A stretch of DNA of 64,000 bases from Enoplolaimus lenunculus (Eukaryota > Nematoda > Enoplea > Enoplida > Thoracostomopsidae), in the NCBI GenBank assembly GCA_030248215.1, contig JASANG010004096.1, forward strand, positions 1 through 64,000. The letters run 5' to 3'. A program made the position numbers and the translations under genes. How positions within the stretch are numbered: the first letter of the stretch is position 1; every line of letters starts with the position of its first letter. Below, piece after piece: positions 37,612 to 49,100 of the stretch. The notes under the pieces were generated by a model. That model ran no database searches, had not been told where the DNA came from, and saw nothing but the letters and a program-made list of their open reading frames with translations.

Positions 37612-39167
37612 ATGTCTGAACCTAAGTTAACTCAAATTTGTTGCGAGTTGACTCGCTTATTATTGTTGCTCATTTGCATATTGTATAACACCGCAATCGG
37701 GTACAATCAGAATCCTCGTTTGTACGTTGATGTTAACTGTATCAAGTTTGTCGACCCTCTACTGCATGGCTTTAATGTTATTTTACCCGAAGTAATGGTC
37801 AAAAACTACTTGGCACCGCATCAGCTGCCGTTAGTGTACGCAACTGCAGTCCCGCTTAGCGGTAAAGGTGCATCAATACGGCGATTAATATATATGGAAG
37901 ATATCAATGACTATTCAGTACTTTTGGGTGAGTTTGTTTGGACATTAATTTAATGTTTTGTTTAAGGTTGCTGTTTATAGTAATTGTTGAAAATAGGAAA
38001 AAAAGTAACGAAAATCTTAATGAAAACTATTTATAGCGTCATATTTGTCAAAGCCACACCAGCTGGTGAATGGATCACCGAAATGCGATAAACCAAGTAT
38101 AAACATTTTTGTCATCACACTGTAAATTTCCGTGAGTTGATTTTAATTCAGAATGAGTTGAACCACTCAGTCTGAGTTGGGACTATCAGAACTCAGAATT
38201 TTGAGTTGATTCAAGTTATTCTGAGTTAATTATACCCAGAGTTTAACGAATTTCTGTAATGGTTTTGTAAAATCATAAAGACAACCGCTCATGTATAGAA
38301 CAGGGCCGGATCGTTTTCCGAAGGGCGTATAATAGAGTCCATTTAAGCTTTAGACTAATGGGCCAAGACAACTAACTATCACGTTGCAATTTGTGATATC
38401 TTTAAGGTGGTCTCGAAGAAAAGACATGGTATTATTTATGTATCGAGTTTGAAAACATGCATCGACGTCATCGTCAAGGCAACACAAGCAGTACTTGCGT
38501 TATGAAGCGCACTCTGGATCATTTTGGCAAATCGGCTGATTCAACCATTGCTGATATTAGTTTGTCACGGTTATCGGCACGTTCGCTTGCGTTTACGCTT
38601 TCAGTTGACACCGATTATACTCAACAAGTCGAGATTCATCTTCAAAACGACAATCCGCCTCAATTTTCTAGCTACCCCGAGCATGCACCTACCACCCTTA
38701 AAGACAGCTCAGACGCAAGTCATATCACACAAATGCTCCCACTGCCTAGTGAAGGAGGTAGCCCACCGCTTCAAACCTACATACTGTCACGGCCGACCGG
38801 AGTCACAGTATTGTTCGAAGGACTAACTCCTGGACACAACTATGGTAAATTATGTATATCCGAGCGGCCACTTGTTCACGCGTATTCGACACTTGGCCGC
38901 GCTATTCGAGTGGTAAACTCGCGATGTCATTTAGACAATTTAATGACTCCGTCTGAATCGTCAGTTGGTTACAGTTTTCCAGATGGTGGAAAACCTCAAA
39001 AAGGTACCGATCATCGCTATCAGGCGGATTTTTTCGTTCAAAGTAATCGAATTTCGCGCGCTAGTCGTAGTAATGCTGGATCTATACTGCAATCAGCATC
39101 GACTGACGCAGTCTTAGGCGTTTGGGCGGCTGCAGTCATTATTTGTTCGATGGTTATGCCGTTTTGA
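37612..39167 (+). CDS. Secreted or surface-anchored FN3-like protein, paralog A, 2 exons, 358 aa
   Basis: Exons are 37612-37927 and 38407-39167, joined in phase 1 (donor GTGAGT, acceptor CTTTAAG), ending in TGA. Residues about 14-30 form a Leu-rich signal peptide, followed by YNQNPRLYVDVNC. Two fibronectin-III-like units can be seen: the first ends around KTWYYLCIEFEN, just after the splice junction, and the second ends around EGLTPGHNYGKLC. Paired cysteines suggest disulfides. The C-terminus is a hydrophobic run (about residues 337-358, ending VMPF) after a Ser-rich stretch, as in a GPI signal or membrane anchor. The protein matches paralog B at 58752-60360 along most of its length but has roughly 35 extra residues in the second unit (the region of PEHAPTTLK to SEGGSPP). 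An AATAAA lies at 39400. I recall similar FN3-domain proteins of unknown function in nematodes, but this was not searched. Function unknown. Confidence 0.85.
38116..38240. mobile_element. Family G MITE fragment in the intron of FN3-like paralog A
   Basis: Begins CACTGTAAATTTCCGTGAG and continues with GTTGATTTTAATTCAGAAT, but the right half and terminus are missing. Confidence 0.62.
38284..38370. mobile_element. Family A MITE relic in the intron of FN3-like paralog A
   Basis: Starts CTCATGTATAGAACAGGGCC, contains TTTAAGCTTTAGACTAA and ends GGGCC. Both ends resemble family A but the hexamer arrays are missing. It lies about 40 bp upstream of exon 2. Confidence 0.5.
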
Positions 39168-39593
39168 ATAATTCTAAAACACGTTGTAGACAGCTTTTCT
39201 ATTAATGTTGTAGCGCGCAGTTGCCAGCTACACTACGGTTTCACTGAACGAACCGCTTTCGACGATACAAGATGCTTGGCGTAGAAGATTGGTTTAGTCA
39301 AAAAGCTCTTGTATTTTACGAGCTAAACTGATGCTTGCAAGCAAAGGTTTTCATATAACATGTTGAAAATCAATTTTCCGGATCTGTTTGTAGCGTTGGA
39401 ATAAAATTGTGCTTGAATGAAAGTACACGAATCTCTGAACGATGAAAGCATCAATAATCATGCGGCAGATTGACTGATAATATTGATACAGTTCGCGTGG
39501 ATAATTATTTGTTACGTACCTGAATAAGGTATCTCCCGACATTTCGGAACTTTCAGGAAAACAGCCAAACGTGCTATTGCTTTTATTATATTT

Positions 39594-39710
39594 GGGGCCA
39601 ATTTTACTTATAGGGCCGTTGCGGTTGTCTGGTGGGTCTGTAAAAAAGTTGGCTTACATTCTAAACTACATTTTTTGGTTTGGTCTAAGGCTTTGGGATA
39701 CGTTTAATTT
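39594..39710. mobile_element. Degenerate family B MITE fragment
   Basis: Starts near GGGGCCAATTTTACTTATAGG and contains GGTTGTCTGGTGGGTCTG and a TACATTTTTTGG tract in family B order. The right end has been lost. Confidence 0.5.
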
Positions 39711-39933
39711 GTTGTGACGGCTCGAAAAGTATCTGGACAAAATTGGCATAGGCAAAAAATAGCAAAATCAAAACTCTTTGAAAAGACACGAGCAAACACA
39801 TTAGCTTGAAGTTCATATTTGTCGTTAACTGTATTGTATTAAACTGTTCATTTTGAATACCACAACGCGCAAATAAAGCACCGGACTGATTTGACTTTAA
39901 TAATTGAATAAAAGAAATGTTAGTGTTTTAATT

Positions 39934-40097
39934 CAGGCCCGTAGCCAGCTCACCGTGCTAGGGTTGCTAAAATTTTTTAGGAGGGGCATACAAAGCTTTT
40001 CAATGACTTACAAGCAAGCTTGAAAATTTTCTAGGGGGCCAAAATTTTTCCAGGAGGGTGGATGAACCCTCCTAACCCACACTTGGCTACGGGCCCG
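39934..40097. mobile_element. GGGCCCGTAGCCA-ended MITE, family H
   Basis: 164 bp with ends CAGGCCCGTAGCCAG and TTGGCTACGGGCCCG, flanked directly by a 7-bp repeat TTTAATT (39927-39933 and 40098-40104). The interior has AGGAGGGGCATACAAAG and several GGGGGCC/CCCTCC tracts. Confidence 0.76.
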
Positions 40098-40865
40098 TTT
40101 AATTATGGTCACGCTAAATAAGCACCAAAATAATTGACTAATAAATTTGTTGTTGCTGTGAACGATTCCGTCATTCACTTACTCGCCGAAGACGCAAGTC
40201 TATAGGCATCGCCAGACATTTGTATGTTTTCATTATAAATATCTACTGTGCGGCTCGGATAAATCAATGCGATTGTTATTTTTTGTCTCTCCAAAGGGTA
40301 TCCCCATTACTGATCATAAGCCATAGGTAATCAAATTTCGTAATGAACCTTTAAATACTTTGACGTACGGATTTGGAGTAAATCAGTTTTTAAAACCGAT
40401 TGTTTACAAAAGCTGCAGTAAGAGCTTTTTTGATACGACAGTTGTCCTACTTAGTTTTGTCTCGTCTCTTTTCAAACAATTTCAGGTTAACTCAGGCTAA
40501 GTGCTTGGTGTGTGTTATCATATGGGTATATATGGCACTGGTTATAGCATCATTTTTGACAGTAGTCCTAAAGACCGTGGATGGACAATTTTCGGGCAAC
40601 ATGCCGCCATTGCGTTAGATTTTGATTCTGGGCTGTTTGGACATGGTTAAAGAGACCAACCAAAAACAAATGTTTGATTGATATTTTGTATATTTATCAA
40701 AAATGCGGGTGGCTTTTCGCTCGTTTTGCTCGCAAAATTTGCTACACAAACGTATTATATTTTGGAATGCAAAACGCTAAAACGAAACCAAATTTAGAGA
40801 AAAGCAGGTATCAGGATTGTAATATATACCGCACCGGCCGGCACAGCACCACAACCTGGCGTAGT

Positions 40866-41013
40866 CACTGCAAAAAATGCTGAGTTAAATTGACTCTCTC
40901 CGAAATAGGCGTTTCCTGACTACACAAACTGGGCGGAGTCGAATTTTGACTCAGCTTATGTAGTCAGGAAAAGCCTATTTCGTAGAGAGTCAATTTGACT
41001 CACCATTTTTTGT
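40866..41013. mobile_element. Palindromic MITE, family F
   Basis: About 148 bp beginning CACTGCAAAAAATGCTGAG. Its arms read TAGGCGTTTCCTGACTACA and TGTAGTCAGGAAAAGCCTA, inverted complements. The right end (CACCATTTTTTGTGG) is slightly altered. Confidence 0.72.
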
Positions 41014-41890
41014 GGTATATATTTTAACGCTCCGCAACCTTTTCATGTAAGAGGTTCATATCAGAACTGTGTGAGTTAATGTCATCTGCACTCTTTATGA
41101 TTAGCGATAGATATCCCCAAACAATTTGTGGCTGACCCCATCAAAGCATGTAACAATTTCTTTCAAAATCAATCACCATTCACTACATGTATTTAATTTT
41201 TATAGCTTCACATTAATATTTGGCTGGCACTCCGTTAGCACCTCAAAAATGAACATATAACGTAAGTAGCAGGGTGGGCCAATGTATAAAACAGGGCCGT
41301 AAACCAGGGTCCGGATACACGCTTCTAGTGAAAATTGGTGTCCGTTTACAGTTACCATTATAGAAATGAACGTAAACTCTGTTAATATATTATGCTCAAA
41401 ATTAATAGTTATAAATCATGTATATATATCTCGCAATCTGTTACAGATATGCTGCAATTGTTCAAATGAAAAAAATTATGAAATTCATTCGTAATCTAAA
41501 AAAATTTCAATGCATACGCCAATTTTACTTTAAAATGTTTTAAAGACTGGTGAATATTTGCACGTTTCAGTTGGCAGAAAAATAAATCATTTTTGAAACA
41601 TATGTTTTAATCCATTTTGTGTTTCCGTTAATCTGTCACTATCCATCTCCGTTTTCGTTTGTGTTGTTTTACTATCCGTTTTCACCCTGGCGCTGGAGTA
41701 TACATGCGTTGGGTATACATGTCGGTTTCCAAATCAGACTTTCAGCCAAATTCCGGATTCTACTAGTCCAAAGTGTAATGAACAGCTTGGCTAAGCCCAT
41801 AGAATATTCGTTCTGATCAAGCAATGGAATGTTGCAATTGGTTTTTGCGTTACCGAGATAATGTAAACTAAATTGCTAATTAATAACGTA

Positions 41891-42050
41891 CAGTAGTGAC
41901 CCGAATAAGAGGGGGGCTGATATTCAATTGGCCTCTTCTGAGGGTCCCCCCTGTTGTTCGATTTACGGACTATTTTTAACCGCCGCCCTTCCTGTTGTTT
42001 GTTGTATATTAGCGGTATTGCAAGTATATATCCGTTGAATTTTTGTCGTG
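41891..42050. mobile_element. Family C MITE fragment, rearranged
   Basis: Begins CAGTAGTGACCCGAATAAG after TA. It then jumps to sequence resembling the right part of the family in the opposite orientation (GGCCTCTTCTGAGGGT, AAGTATATATCCGTTGAAT), so it is a rearranged or folded-back remnant. Confidence 0.6.
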
Positions 42051-42059
42051 TCAAAAGCT

Positions 42060-42140
42060 TGTGTGGTAAATTCTATATTACGGAAACAAACACTTATTTT
42101 TACCGGAAACGGGAACGGATATCTATCCAGTTACACTCTG
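42060..42140. mobile_element. Family E-related MITE, right-hand fragment
   Basis: Contains CCGGAAACGGGAACGG words and the end CAGTTACACTCTGG, matching the right half of the element at 9885-9997. The left end is not visible; it runs into a family C fragment. Confidence 0.4.
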
Positions 42141-43169
42141 GCCTTTGCTGTTTTGAGAAAGAAACTGGAAAGTGGTCGACGGCCGTGTATACTTGTTTCA
42201 CAATTTATGCTACAATTGAATGTAGTCTCTAGCTTGCGTCGCTCGCGACGTTTCTCGATATACACGTGTGAATAATTTTGTATGAGACACAGGTTAAAAC
42301 CAGAGATCTGCCTCTGATTCCATCGGAAAACCAACTTCCGGCTTTAGTTCCAGTAGAATTATCGTCTGAAGTTTCGACAACGTTGATAGAGAAATTTTTC
42401 GTATTTAATAGGTTTTCTTCTCAAGGAACGGATTTGTGCAAACCTTTTAGAGCAACTTTGGAGGTTTTGATTGTTGAACTCTCTTATAAACACGAAGCTC
42501 GAAACAAATTTTTGGATTCACTATGGATTTTTGAAAATTGTTGTTAAAATCTGAACGTTAAACAATACTTTTGTTCCCTAAAGTTTCCCTAACTTCCTAC
42601 TCCAGGCAGTACTAAATTGATACACACAGTTTCCACTTCGGTGTTTTCACGTTTATTTCACTTTGTTCAAGATGCCTACAAATGTTGTATTCAATTGTCA
42701 ATTAAACCCGTTGGTTCGACGAGTTGAGATCTAAAACTAAACTTCGGCAGTAAATGCTACCTATGGTATTGTTTTACTACCACGTGTTACGCAAAACGCA
42801 GTCCGCTGTTAGCGTAGCAAACTATTTGTAAGTAACAGGCATAGCTAGTGGAAAAATGATATAATTTGGTGACAAAATATGAATCATGATCTACAGTAAT
42901 CGGTAATTGGGGAGTGGTTCAGTGGTTGTGGGCTTTTGCAGGAAATTATTGAATAAATTTTTCTTTTATTTCTAGCGTTTGCTAAATAATCGGATTATCA
43001 AATTTTACTGTTGGTCATTCAAAGTGAGCGAGAACAAGCCCGAGACCAGTAGAAAATCAAGGCTTTCATTCATCGTACATTTTTGTTTTTAGAACGTGAT
43101 GCAGGATAACAAATGCTTGTATAAGTCTTAGATTAGATACATATATTAACTCGTCTGTGTTGGCATAAA
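42141..43169 (+). promoter_or_regulatory. Region upstream of ALIX; probable 5' UTR and promoter zone
   Basis: About 1 kb between the last recognisable repeat and the ALIX start codon. No canonical core-promoter element stands out and no trans-splice acceptor can be chosen with confidence (TTTTTAG at about 43093 is a candidate). The start at 43170 is set by alignment of the BRO1 N-terminus. Confidence 0.35.
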
Positions 43170-46100
43170 ATGCAATTTATAAACATACCACTTAAAAAGA
43201 CCGGTGAAGTGGATTTGGTTGAACCTGTGAAACGGTGGATCGCTTCATCTTATAGCTCTGCTGATAAACCTGAAGATACGGGATGCATCGTTGGTAAGCT
43301 CGACATTTGTGTCGGCATCAGTTTATTTGTAAGGATCGAAGCATATTTATGTATATACGTATGCAATTGCGAAATTTTTCCCTGAACTAAAGCTGAGTTA
43401 TGTTTAGCTACAGGACGCAGAATTGCTGAAGTTTATGTAACATTATCAGTTTTTACAATTATTTGCACAAAGGTGTTCTTACAGATTTGAACAAGCTACG
43501 CAATAACGCAGTTTGCCATCCATTGGACAAGCATGAAAATTCCCTTGAGATCATATACCGGTATTACGACCAACTTGTTGCCCTCGAGTCGAAAATTCCA
43601 TTTTCACCAACGGCAGTGCCAGTTGCATTTAAATGGAAAGACGCGTTTGACAAAGGATCATTGTTTTGGGGCAAGGCTTCGCTTACGGCATGCAGTGCAG
43701 GGCTCGAGAAAGCGGCCGTGTTATTCAACATAGGTTGGTTTTAAATGGTTCGTTATTCGTACTGTTTATGTGCCAGATGAAGAAGGCATAATAATTGTCT
43801 ATATATTTATGGGCAAGAAGAAGTGAAGTATACACGCTATTATGCTTACGTGGTTACAAATCTCTATTTTATAGGGGTTTCACTGGTTGAATTAGCAAAC
43901 ACTCGTTTTCGCACCGGATAAAATTTGTTTTCTAGTAATGCAGTAAGTGGTTGTACGAAGTTTATCAGTAGTCATCAATATCGTCGCGCGTTGTGCTTTA
44001 TTGCAGAAAAAGGGTTTACTTTAAGCTGCTCTTCAAAGTCAGATCGCATGCAATCAAGATTTTGAAACGGACACTGGGCTTAAGTCTGCAGCAAAATTGT
44101 TTCAGCAAGCCGCTGGAATATTTATACACTTGAAAGTATGTTTTGTTGTTAATTTGATCTATTTTTTATTTAGTATAACGTTACGCACCGCAAATTTTGC
44201 ATTTGACTAAGTTGTAGTAATTGCTCATCATTATTTCACTAATGCAAGTCAAAATAGCCTAAAATCCTGTTTTAAAAAATTTGTCCAGTCAAAAAACTGT
44301 TAAGATGAAGTCTTCCGTGTGTGGATAAAATTATAATGCTTAACATAGTTTTTAGTAGGTAATGCAAGTGTAATAGTTGCTTTCATTGTAACGGTATTTA
44401 TACAATTGCGCACTCTAGGATAATGTCATGGGATGGATTGGACAAGAACCCACACCTGATTTAATGCCTGACAACCTTTCAACGCTTGCAGCAATCATGC
44501 TCGCTCAAGGTAATAACATAGTGTTTGTGTGTTTTTATACCATAGTTGAGTCAGGCCTGATGCAGCGCGCCGGATTACATATATATACGTTTTATCAATT
44601 TTCCGTTAAATTGAAAATAGTGTTCTCCAAAAGCTGCCATTCAGCATTAAATAGAGCTGCTTCTTTACAGTTTTTTGGGTTCGAAAATATTCCTCAATGT
44701 TCTTGTTTGCTTCAAACGGCAGCGCTTTGACTGTAAACAATGCATTTAATTCTGTAGCCCAGCAATCAATCTACATTAAAGCGGCTAGAGACAAAATGAA
44801 ACCACAGATTGTTGCAAAAATTGCTGCACAAGCTAGTGATTTGTATGCTGACGCTGGAAAACAAATGGGTCGAGGCCACGGATCGACGGCTGAAGGACGG
44901 ATTGTTTGGGAAAAAGATTCAATTGGTTAGTTCGTAGTGCCAAATAGCGTCGTTCAGATTGATAGAATATCATAAAATTTTTTATTTAATTTCAACATTA
45001 CTGTTGAGATAAGGAATTGGTTAGTTTGTTGAACGCCATACTATTTGTGATTGTGTATATTTTGCAATAAATTAACCGCAGTTTGCTGAACAAATCTCGT
45101 CGAAATGCCGTTTTATAAAAACCTCTGTGTTGTTAATAGCGTGCTTGGAATTTTATTCCGCTGGTTCTACATAGGTACAATATGCAAAGTTGCAAATTTG
45201 TTAGACAGTTTAAACTTATTTCAGGCGTTGTTAGCGCTAAACAGTCAGCTTTTCTTGGACTTGCACACTATTATGAATCGCTGTTAGCAAAAGATGAGAA
45301 GGAAATCGGAGCAGAGCTTGCGCATTTAACTCGAGCGCAAGATCTCTTGTCGACAAGCGTCAATCAAACGGTACGTAATATGGAATAAATAACGCTCGTT
45401 GTTTCTGATACTCATTGTACCACGGGACTATCAAAATTAGACTTACGCTTAGGAATATATATATTTAATCTAGTGTTACGACCCTAAGACTATCATAATA
45501 AGTTCAGGTTTACGTTATAAAAAAATCTGGGTTCACGTTTGGACATTGTGACATTCCGCGGCCGAGTGCTTATTTTAAAATGCTGCAACTGTAATTATTA
45601 CGTATGCATTAAAATTCGAACGGTGTAGTTCTACAATAAATTTGCACATATCTACAGTGAAATGCGCAGCAAAATAAATAACACTGTGCATTAAAATTTG
45701 TAGCTCTTCGCAACTGAACTGGGTACTGTTCAAAGGGCTTATACGTCAGCGAAGAAAGACAACGATTTCATTTATCATGAACGAGTACCTGATCCGAAAA
45801 CATTACCTGCAATTGGAAAAGCTGCGCTCGCCAAACCTTTACCTGTTGCCCAGCCAATGTCTCCTGGATTTAAAGTTAGTATACGGTTATCGTTCAACTT
45901 AGCTGTCGTTTTGTTTTAACGTCTTCACGACTTTTTGGAAACTAAAACGAGTAACATATGGAAAAGCGTAGCTTCAAATGGAAGGGATTCATTGATTTGC
46001 TCTCAGACAACGTAACTTATTTTCGTTTGAAATTTACGAAGTATTATTAAAGCCGGAATAGTTGGTTGTTCATTTGAAAACTAATCCATTTAACAGGATT

Positions 46101-49100
46101 TATTTGGACACTTGGTGCCTGTACAAGTTCAGCAAGCTTTGGCAGCGTACGACGCAAGAAGGACGGAAGTTATCAACGCTGAAACGGGTCGTCTACGTGA
46201 AGGTTAGTCACTTGATATTCAGGGTGCAACCGGAATTACAATTTACCGGATCCGGAATTACAAAAAATTACCGGAAACGGAACCGCAAAATGAAAAATAA
46301 ATGCCACCGAAAAATTCATTTTAATTTGTTTTGCATTGGTGAAATAATCCTAGTGTCAGATATTTAATTTTTATCGCCATTTTTAAGTAAAATATTTTAA
46401 TTTCCACCGACCAAAATTTAATACTGTAATTTTTAATTCCGGTAAAAATTTTCGCGAACCGGAACCATAAGGTGAAAATTGCCGGGACCGGAAAGTGAAA
46501 AATGCCGGAACCGGAAGCAGAATTCCGGTTGCACCCTGGACTGATATTGTATTTTCTTCATTGTCAAGCTCATAATTTTAGATTCTTTAAGTAAGATAAA
46601 ACAGCCATTTTTCGAAATTGTGCACATAAACCGGATGTTCATGCATTGTATTCGGGTTTGCAGTATATCATCTGGTCGCTTAGGTTGCCGGCAAATTAAC
46701 ATTTAAGTGAACGTGTAATTTCCAGGTTCGAACGTCATGAATGGTATACTAGCTTCGCTCAATTTGCCCGCAGCGCTGGAAGATGCATGTACGGCTCAAG
46801 CGATTCCACAATCGGTTCGTGATAAAGCGAATGCAGTACGTTCAGCCGGTGGTCTTGATGCTCTTAGTCGAATGATTAATGAACTTCCGTCTCTATTGAA
46901 ACGAAACAAGTGAGGTTCTTTCAAGTACTTTCATACATTTAAGGTGCACTGAAGTTAAAAAATACCGGAAATTGAATCAGAAAGTATAAATAATATTGCA
47001 CTGTCTTTTAATTCCTCTTAAAATATTATGGCCACAAGACTTTTTTCAGCAATTTGTCATTAAACTGAATGTCAGACAACTTTTTGCTGCTTTAATGAAA
47101 AGTTTTTCGCTAGTTTCGTGCTTTCACTAAATTTTTTAACATACGAAATTCGTATCATGTGAAAAATACTCGAATTTTGTTTGCTCCTTCTATAGATAAA
47201 AGTAATCCGCATCAAGGTTCGAACTGGATACCAAGAAAAAACCACAGCCTGATATTTAACTCCATATTTAAACGAAAAGTTAAAGTAAATCACACTAATT
47301 TAATGCGTAACTATGTTAATATGTTATAATATCGTTTCGACAAATGTCTTAGTATTAACTGGGCTTCTCGAGTTACTTGTTTTTGTTATTCTCGAGTTAC
47401 TTGTTTCTGTTATTTTGAACAAAATTCACAACGAATTATTGTTCACTCATTAAGACAGTGGAACATTTTTAGACTATCTGCAAACGGAAATTTAAAATGA
47501 TCAATCCAAAAAATCACTATTTAAGTAGCCGTTTAACAGTGTTTGTTTTTATTTGCTGGTAGCACGAGTTGCCAATTCCACAGAACAGCCATAGCTGGTT
47601 TTATTCTAAGAATTGTAGTGTGTGAAAGTTGTTAATGTTTTTGGTAGGTTTTAAATAGAGAATTTTTGTAAAATATCCAGGTGTGACATTGAAACTGCTG
47701 TGGGCTTTGTATCAAGGTTTTTGAACTATTCGTTCTCGAATATATACGTATGTGTATATTTGATTGAAGAGAAATTTTGGATGAAGCCACGCGTCTATTA
47801 AACGATGAAAAGGAGCTTGATGACAAATACCGCGGGCAATACAAGGAAAAATGGTCTCGTATGCCGTCGGGAAAGTTAACTGAAACTTTATGGCAGGAAG
47901 TGGGCAAATATCGAGGAATGCTTGACACTGCAACTAATGCTGGTAAATATATGTTAGAAGCGAACAGTGATTTTTTGACGTTTTCATTCTTTTACAAAAT
48001 GTTTATATGTTTTCACAAATATGGTTAAAATAAAAATTATAGCAGTACCTCGTTTCGATTTTATATTTTAAGTAAATGGCGCTTTGCGATAAGAAAGATT
48101 ATTCCGGGATCGAAGGTCCACTGCTATATTTGGAGTAATTAATTCATATTTTTTACTTTAGATACTGTCGTTCGTCAGAAATTTGAAGCTAATTCCGCTA
48201 TCATTGCAACTTTGAGCAAACCAGAGCCTGAGTTGGCGGCTGCGATTCCACAAGTCGGTGGCTCTGGAGGTGCTTCAGGAAATCCAGCCGTCATTCGTCT
48301 CAAAGAGTTGTGCACTAAAGTAGAAGCAATTAAAAACGATCGAACCGACATAGAGAGCGAGCTGAAGGTATGATTTTGAATATTGACATACTTGACTTAC
48401 CCTTTTTGATCCGTGTAGATAAGTCAGCTTATTGCCTGGCCGTACTGATTATATCCGTTTGTTGTTTAATTTGCTATGGGCCGATTTAATTTATTATAGG
48501 CCGACCTATTGTGTGGTCGCTAAAGGTTTTTATTAGGCAGTCAAGTGCCGAAAATCAGTTATCATGTAACTGTATTGTGTTTACACGAAAGTTTTGCGGC
48601 GTTTTCATGTTTCTGATATGTGCGTAATGTGTAATTTTGGACAAAGTCTAGGATGAAACCAGATTGCAAACTAAAGATTTGCCTTTTGTAAACTTGCGGT
48701 AACAGTTGCACGAAAAATTCATTTTTTACTTTGGAATAAATTTGGAGGCTGGTGCACTAAATACATGATAATATAAATGACAAAACATAGACAGTTTATT
48801 TTGAAACAGAAATTGCTACTACAGAAAAAATATCAGAAAACAATCCCGGCGGAAGATTTAGTATGAACAACTTGTAAAGATCATGTTTAGGTGTGTTTTT
48901 TCTTTGTGGAAGCAATCCCTTTACTGTTTCGATTTTTAGGGCACGACTTCCGACATGTCGCCTAAATTTTTACGCGCACTCGCAGAAAGCGGTGTAATTC
49001 CTGAGGAACAACTTTCATCTGAAGAATTGAACAAAATGTATACACCGTTACGGGAAAGAGTATCATCAAGCTTAAAGGAACAGGTGAATCATGTATTGTG

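Noticed and set aside
38524-38826. 100-codon plus-strand frame inside FN3-like paralog A exon 2
   Set aside because: Out of frame with the exon that is conserved in paralog B.
42278-42547. 89-codon plus-strand frame upstream of ALIX
   Set aside because: Part of the DNA (about 42290-42350) resembles a non-coding stretch at 53768-53832, so it looks like an old repeat and not an exon.
42910-42945. A-box-like GTGGTTCAGTGG, considered as a tRNA gene
   Set aside because: No B-box and no acceptor or T-arm pairing downstream.
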